Shown piece by piece: positions 20,401 to 23,499 of a stretch of 23,499 nt of DNA. Position 1 is the stretch's first letter, and each line of letters begins with the position of its first letter. The notes under the pieces were generated by a model. It ran no database searches. It was not told where the DNA came from and saw only the letters and a program-made list of their open reading frames with translations. Location: contig MDYQ01000321.1 of NCBI GenBank assembly GCA_003024175.1, positions 1 through 23,499 of the forward strand. The letters are read 5' to 3'. Source of the stretch: Planoprotostelium fungivorum. Lineage: Eukaryota > Evosea > Variosea > Cavosteliida > Cavosteliaceae. The position numbers and the translations under genes were made by a program.

Positions 20401-20564
20401 GGATAATAGATCTTCGTTGTTAGAATTGGATTCAATCGGTTCATTCTTTATCCACTCGATTCGGGATGAAATGCGTTACGTCTTATGATTCAACTTCGAG
20501 CCGAAATCTTCCGTTCGTTTCACCACGGTTGGTTGATGATCACCTTGTCTGATGTCACGATGCA

Positions 20565-21605
20565 TCACCACTCCCTCTTCTCTCTTGACGTGGGTTGTTG
20601 TGATCTCTTTTCGCTCAGTTGAGATTCTAATCCATCCTTGTAATCCGTCGGTGACATTCATGATGTGTTCGCTTCATTCACCCTGAGAAGTTGTTGGGCT
20701 TGGAATTTCCTCTGTAACCTCTCTTGTTCTTCGGGGGACTGCATGTTATGCCTGAATCGACCGTAGGCAGGGCCTGAGAATCTTTAGACGTTCACCATCA
20801 GCGACGATCGCGAGCTCACCTGGACTACTGGGTGGTGAACTTGTCGAACTGAACGGGTTTGTATTGTTCAAACTGGCGGATCTCGACTTATTGTTGGACT
20901 CCCAAGAGCCCTGTTGTATTTCAACAACACCGACGATCAGCACACTGACCCTTAAATCGGTTTCTTTGAGTTCATCAGAACCTCCAAAGAGATAACCTAA
21001 AGAGCTTGTCTCCGCACGGTGCACCGTCCTCGTTGTCGGTGTGATAGGTCTTCGCATGTCAGGCGACGAACCAGATGACTTTGTGATGATCTCTAATTCT
21101 CCACTGCCTGCGTTTTGATCAACAGATGAGGTGGCGTGTAACATCTACGGTTTTGAACTCACTTGATTTCTCCAAAATGTCGGCACGGAATGGCGCACTA
21201 GATACACTGATGGTTTCGGAAACTAATTCTTCGTCTGATCCGTATTCTTCCTGGTGTCTATATCGCTGGGACGTTGCGACGGGTAGAGGCTCTACGTCAT
21301 CATCATCGTGTTGTAAAGGTACTCTTCTATCTTCTCCACGATAACGTTCGGCTGCGACGTGTCTCGATCGTGAAGTTGGTGCAGATCGGCGACTGTTGAC
21401 TGCACTCCATCAGATCATTTAACACCTGCGCCCAACTCTTTTACAGTTTGATGTAATTACCTCTTCCTGCTGCCAAAATGTCTTCGAACCGATCCAAGAT
21501 GTCCTGGATCCCCTCAATAGCCATCGGTCGAAACGTCGTGTGCTTCCTCGCCATCGCTTGTAGAGTGTTACACAATCCACTCAGTCTCTGAAGAGATGGG
21601 TCCAT
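20565..21605 (-). CDS. Uncharacterised Ser/Pro-rich protein with NPF motif
   Basis: I do not recognise the family. Six exons keep phase throughout (21461-21605, 21163-21399, 20950-21107, 20820-20910, 20682-20773, 20565-20636) for 264 residues. The N-terminus is a helical region of about 48 residues (MDPSLQRLSGLCNTLQAMAR; IQDILDRFEDILAAGR). A basic RRSAPTSRSRHV segment, an acidic HDDDDVEPL stretch and a long disordered Ser/Thr/Pro region follow. Within it NNTNPFSSTSSPPSSPG contains an NPF tripeptide, the usual ligand of EH domains. The C-terminus is a charged, possibly coiled helix (EEQERLQRKFQAQQLLRDGL). A role in membrane traffic is only suggested by NPF. An upstream in-frame ATG at 21674 would add 23 residues. 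A different last-exon frame running to 20476 (GWIRISTERKEITTTHV) is a rival 3' end. Confidence 0.6.
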
Positions 21606-21999
21606 CGTTAGCTGATGAAAAGTTGCCGCTTGAAAGTTGGTTGGGCGCGAAAGTTTAAAAATAGACCGAGGCACTCTTCGGATGATTTCTGACTCTAATG
21701 AGATTCAAACCGTGTGCACAACAGCAGTCTTCTATCACAGACAGTGGTAGTGGTTTGTCCAGGATCTTACTACCACGAGATATAAAGACATTCATTATTA
21801 TAGATCTCCCACAGCTGGATGTGTCAATATCCTCTAAAACATGTGTACGATATCATGGCTGCTGGTGTCTATAGTCGAGTTCATCAGGCAGCGTGGTGCG
21901 AAGGGTTTGATTGAAATTCCCTCGTGTCAAATCGCCTGTCAAAAATTTTCGTTCCGCAGCGCATCACACAGATCATCTCCTCATATATCAGCGACACTC
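21606..21999. other. Divergent intergenic region
   Basis: Lies between the starts of two divergent genes and probably contains both promoters. The plus frame from 21841 is open into the next gene and could add 53 residues (MCTISWLLVSIVEF at its start). Those residues look unlike the Pro/Ser-rich protein, so I favour the downstream ATG. Confidence 0.45.
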
Positions 22000-23243
22000 A
22001 TGGCAGATAAGAAGTCCCCCATGTCGGGCTTTAAGTGGTCCAAAGACTCTCCCAATCCTCTATCTGCATCGATGGATGGAAAGCCATCACCTAATCCGAA
22101 AAATGCAACTAGTCCCAGAGGCAATGTTGCCGCCGCAGCCGAACAGATCAATCGCCTCGCATTATCTACTGGTGCATTCCCCAAATCAGCTACACTCGGG
22201 TCACATGTTCAGAAGCCCACACAAACTGCGGGCTCTCCATCGAACAGTTGGTCAGCCGCAGCTCCACCCATCGTAATCTCTCCCACCAGAAGTAGCGGCG
22301 GCCTGACATCTCCAAGAGGTCCTTTAGCCACTTCACCCAAGCCACCAACCATCGTCTCACCATCGAGAGAGGATGCGAAGGTCAACGTGATCTCGCCCGC
22401 TAAGGAGGATGGAAAGATGTTGGCCCCATCCAGACCAGTCAATCGTGTTCCCGTGAAGAGGAGCGACAGAGTCTTATCTGGAAGATTCAGACCTGTGGCT
22501 GGTGGTCCTAAACAAACTGGCCCTAGAGAGTTTGTGAGTCATTATGCATTTTCAATGACGCACCAGATCGTTCGTGTGCCTGAAAAGATCGTCACGCAAA
22601 CACGCTGTATCTCGCGAAAGACATATCGACACAACCACACATCATATTCATTAACATTTACCCTCTTTAGAGAGCCGAGGCCAGAAAGAGTATTCGTTTT
22701 TCGACACCTGCAACAGAAGAGAAGGCCACGGCTCATCTCACCCTCAGAAGAGGAGCAGTGAAGAACCTCATCCGTCTCTACAATGAACAACCTGCAGCCT
22801 CTCAAGCGGAGGCAAAGATGGTCTATCAGTATCCCATCGAAGTGGTGAGAACATCATTCTCCGTCTCATCTTCCATCATCGCTCAGCTGCCATCATCATC
22901 ATCACGTCTAGAGAAGGACCTCCTCTCTCACGTCTTCACATCGTTCTCATGCATCATCATCACGTGTCTCATCCGTACACAGGGAGGCAGGAGCAAAGAC
23001 AGCAACGTCCCTCCCACGCCACGTCTCAAGGCCTCAACAACCTTCACCCCCACACTATCTTCTCCCAACACACCCAACACCGTCACACCCCCCTCTTCTC
23101 TACCCAAATCGATGAAGCCATCCATCGCAGAAGCTTCAGCATCCATGTTACTCTCTTCAGATAGCCCCGCGGCGAGTCCAAGGCCGAGACCCTCCAAGGC
23201 ACCCAGGTTGGCCAGAGCGGCATCGATCAAAGGTGAGACGTGA
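22000..23243 (+). CDS. Uncharacterised, largely disordered Ser/Pro-rich protein
   Basis: Not a family I recognise. Three exons in phase (22000-22533, 22671-22844, 22983-23243) give 322 residues starting MADKKSPMSGFKWSKDS. Most of it is low-complexity Ser/Pro/Lys sequence with repeated S-P sites (ATSPRGN, VISPTRSS, TSPRGP, VISPAKED), suggesting proline-directed phosphorylation. A short region likely to fold lies in exon 2 (TAHLTLRRGAVKNLIRLYNE and AKMVYQYPIEV). The two introns (137 and 138 bp) are longer than the local norm and start GTGAGT and GTGAGA. An alternative last splice (GTGAGA at 23233 to GGAG at 23270) would replace the final four residues with about 15 and stop at 23314. Confidence 0.6.
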
Positions 23244-23341
23244 CATCTACAACGGGACATTTTTTTGGAGACGAGAAAATTCGAAGAGAATCGGGAGGAA
23301 TTTCGTGGAAATGAAACTGAAGAGAGACAGTGGACGACAAG

Positions 23342-23499
23342 ATGGCCATTTTCACGGAAGACCACAAGGTGGAGAACGTCTGGCAGGTTGTAGTCTGACA
23401 CATCCAGGTCCAACAGATTATCTATCCCAAGGCGGCACCCGGCATCACCTCGTACACCAAACTCATTTCACAGGGTACGTACGGTATCGTGTGGGAAGC
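23342..23499 (+). CDS. 5' end of a gene cut by the window edge
   Basis: ATG 23342 begins MAIFTEDHK. An intron 23369-23407 (GTGGAG...CATCCAG) leads to VQQIIYPKAAPGITSYTKLI before a GTACGT donor near 23474, after which the window ends in intron sequence. The family is not recognisable from about 32 residues. The start is 98 bp beyond the preceding gene's favoured stop. Confidence 0.5.

Noticed and set aside
1-23499. CRISPR arrays, bacterial operons, ribosome binding sites or prophage
   Set aside because: Intron-rich eukaryotic gene structure throughout; no regularly spaced direct repeats and no bacterial-type genes seen.

Overview
This is a stretch of eukaryotic nuclear DNA, compact and very intron-rich. 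Almost every gene is cut by many short introns (mostly 37-70 bp) with GTGAGT-like donors and CAG/TAG acceptors, and genes lie on both strands with little space between them. The gene content (an ABCG half-transporter with an EGF-like N-terminus, a class E/cAMP-receptor-like GPCR, a RasGEF beside a Rap1 GTPase, a Ragulator subunit, lectin/IPT-domain receptors with kinase-like tails) and the gene architecture suggest an amoebozoan, perhaps a protosteloid or dictyostelid relative. That assignment is inference. Exon models below were built by hand from splice consensus, reading-frame phase and family similarity. For the receptor, GPCR, RasGEF, Rap1, LAMTOR5 and two uncharacterised genes, every exon junction was checked to keep phase.

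Layout. 56-3796 (+): ABCG transporter. 3797-4170 (-): decayed piggyBac-like transposase fragment containing a perfect 20-bp inverted repeat. 4685-4755 (-): tRNA-Glu(CUC). 4849-5178 (-): weak small gene. 5325-5740 (-): LAMTOR5-like. 6478-8038 (-): LCLAT1/AGPAT-type lysophospholipid acyltransferase. 8178-8248 (+): second, identical tRNA-Glu(CUC). 8561-10133 (+): GPCR. 10435-12719 (+): RasGEF. 12847-13542 (-): Rap1 GTPase, tail to tail with the RasGEF. 13676-13825 (+) and 13900-14158 (-): two small uncertain genes. 14296-17445 (+): receptor pseudokinase. 17760-20400 (+): a damaged tandem copy of it. 20565-21605 (-): uncharacterised Ser/Pro-rich protein with an NPF motif. 22000-23243 (+): uncharacterised disordered protein. 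23342 onward (+): start of another gene cut by the window end.

The most unusual content is the tandem pair at 14.3-20.4 kb. The first copy encodes a 793-residue protein in 15 exons: signal peptide, bulb-type lectin domain, IPT/TIG-like domain, a GAIN-like region ending in a GPS motif with the canonical HL-T cleavage triplet, one transmembrane helix, and a cytoplasmic TKL-like kinase domain. The ATP-binding lysine is kept, but HRD has become HGR and DFG has become AYV. This joins the autoproteolysis module of adhesion GPCRs to a single-pass pseudokinase receptor. The second copy shares blocks that are identical even inside introns, yet carries frameshifts, two destroyed splice donors and a 29-bp deletion in its kinase lobe.

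Several genes belong to signalling at membranes (GPCR, RasGEF, Rap1, Ragulator subunit, receptor pseudokinase). Only the RasGEF/Rap1 neighbourhood suggests a direct functional link, and adjacency in a eukaryote is weak evidence.
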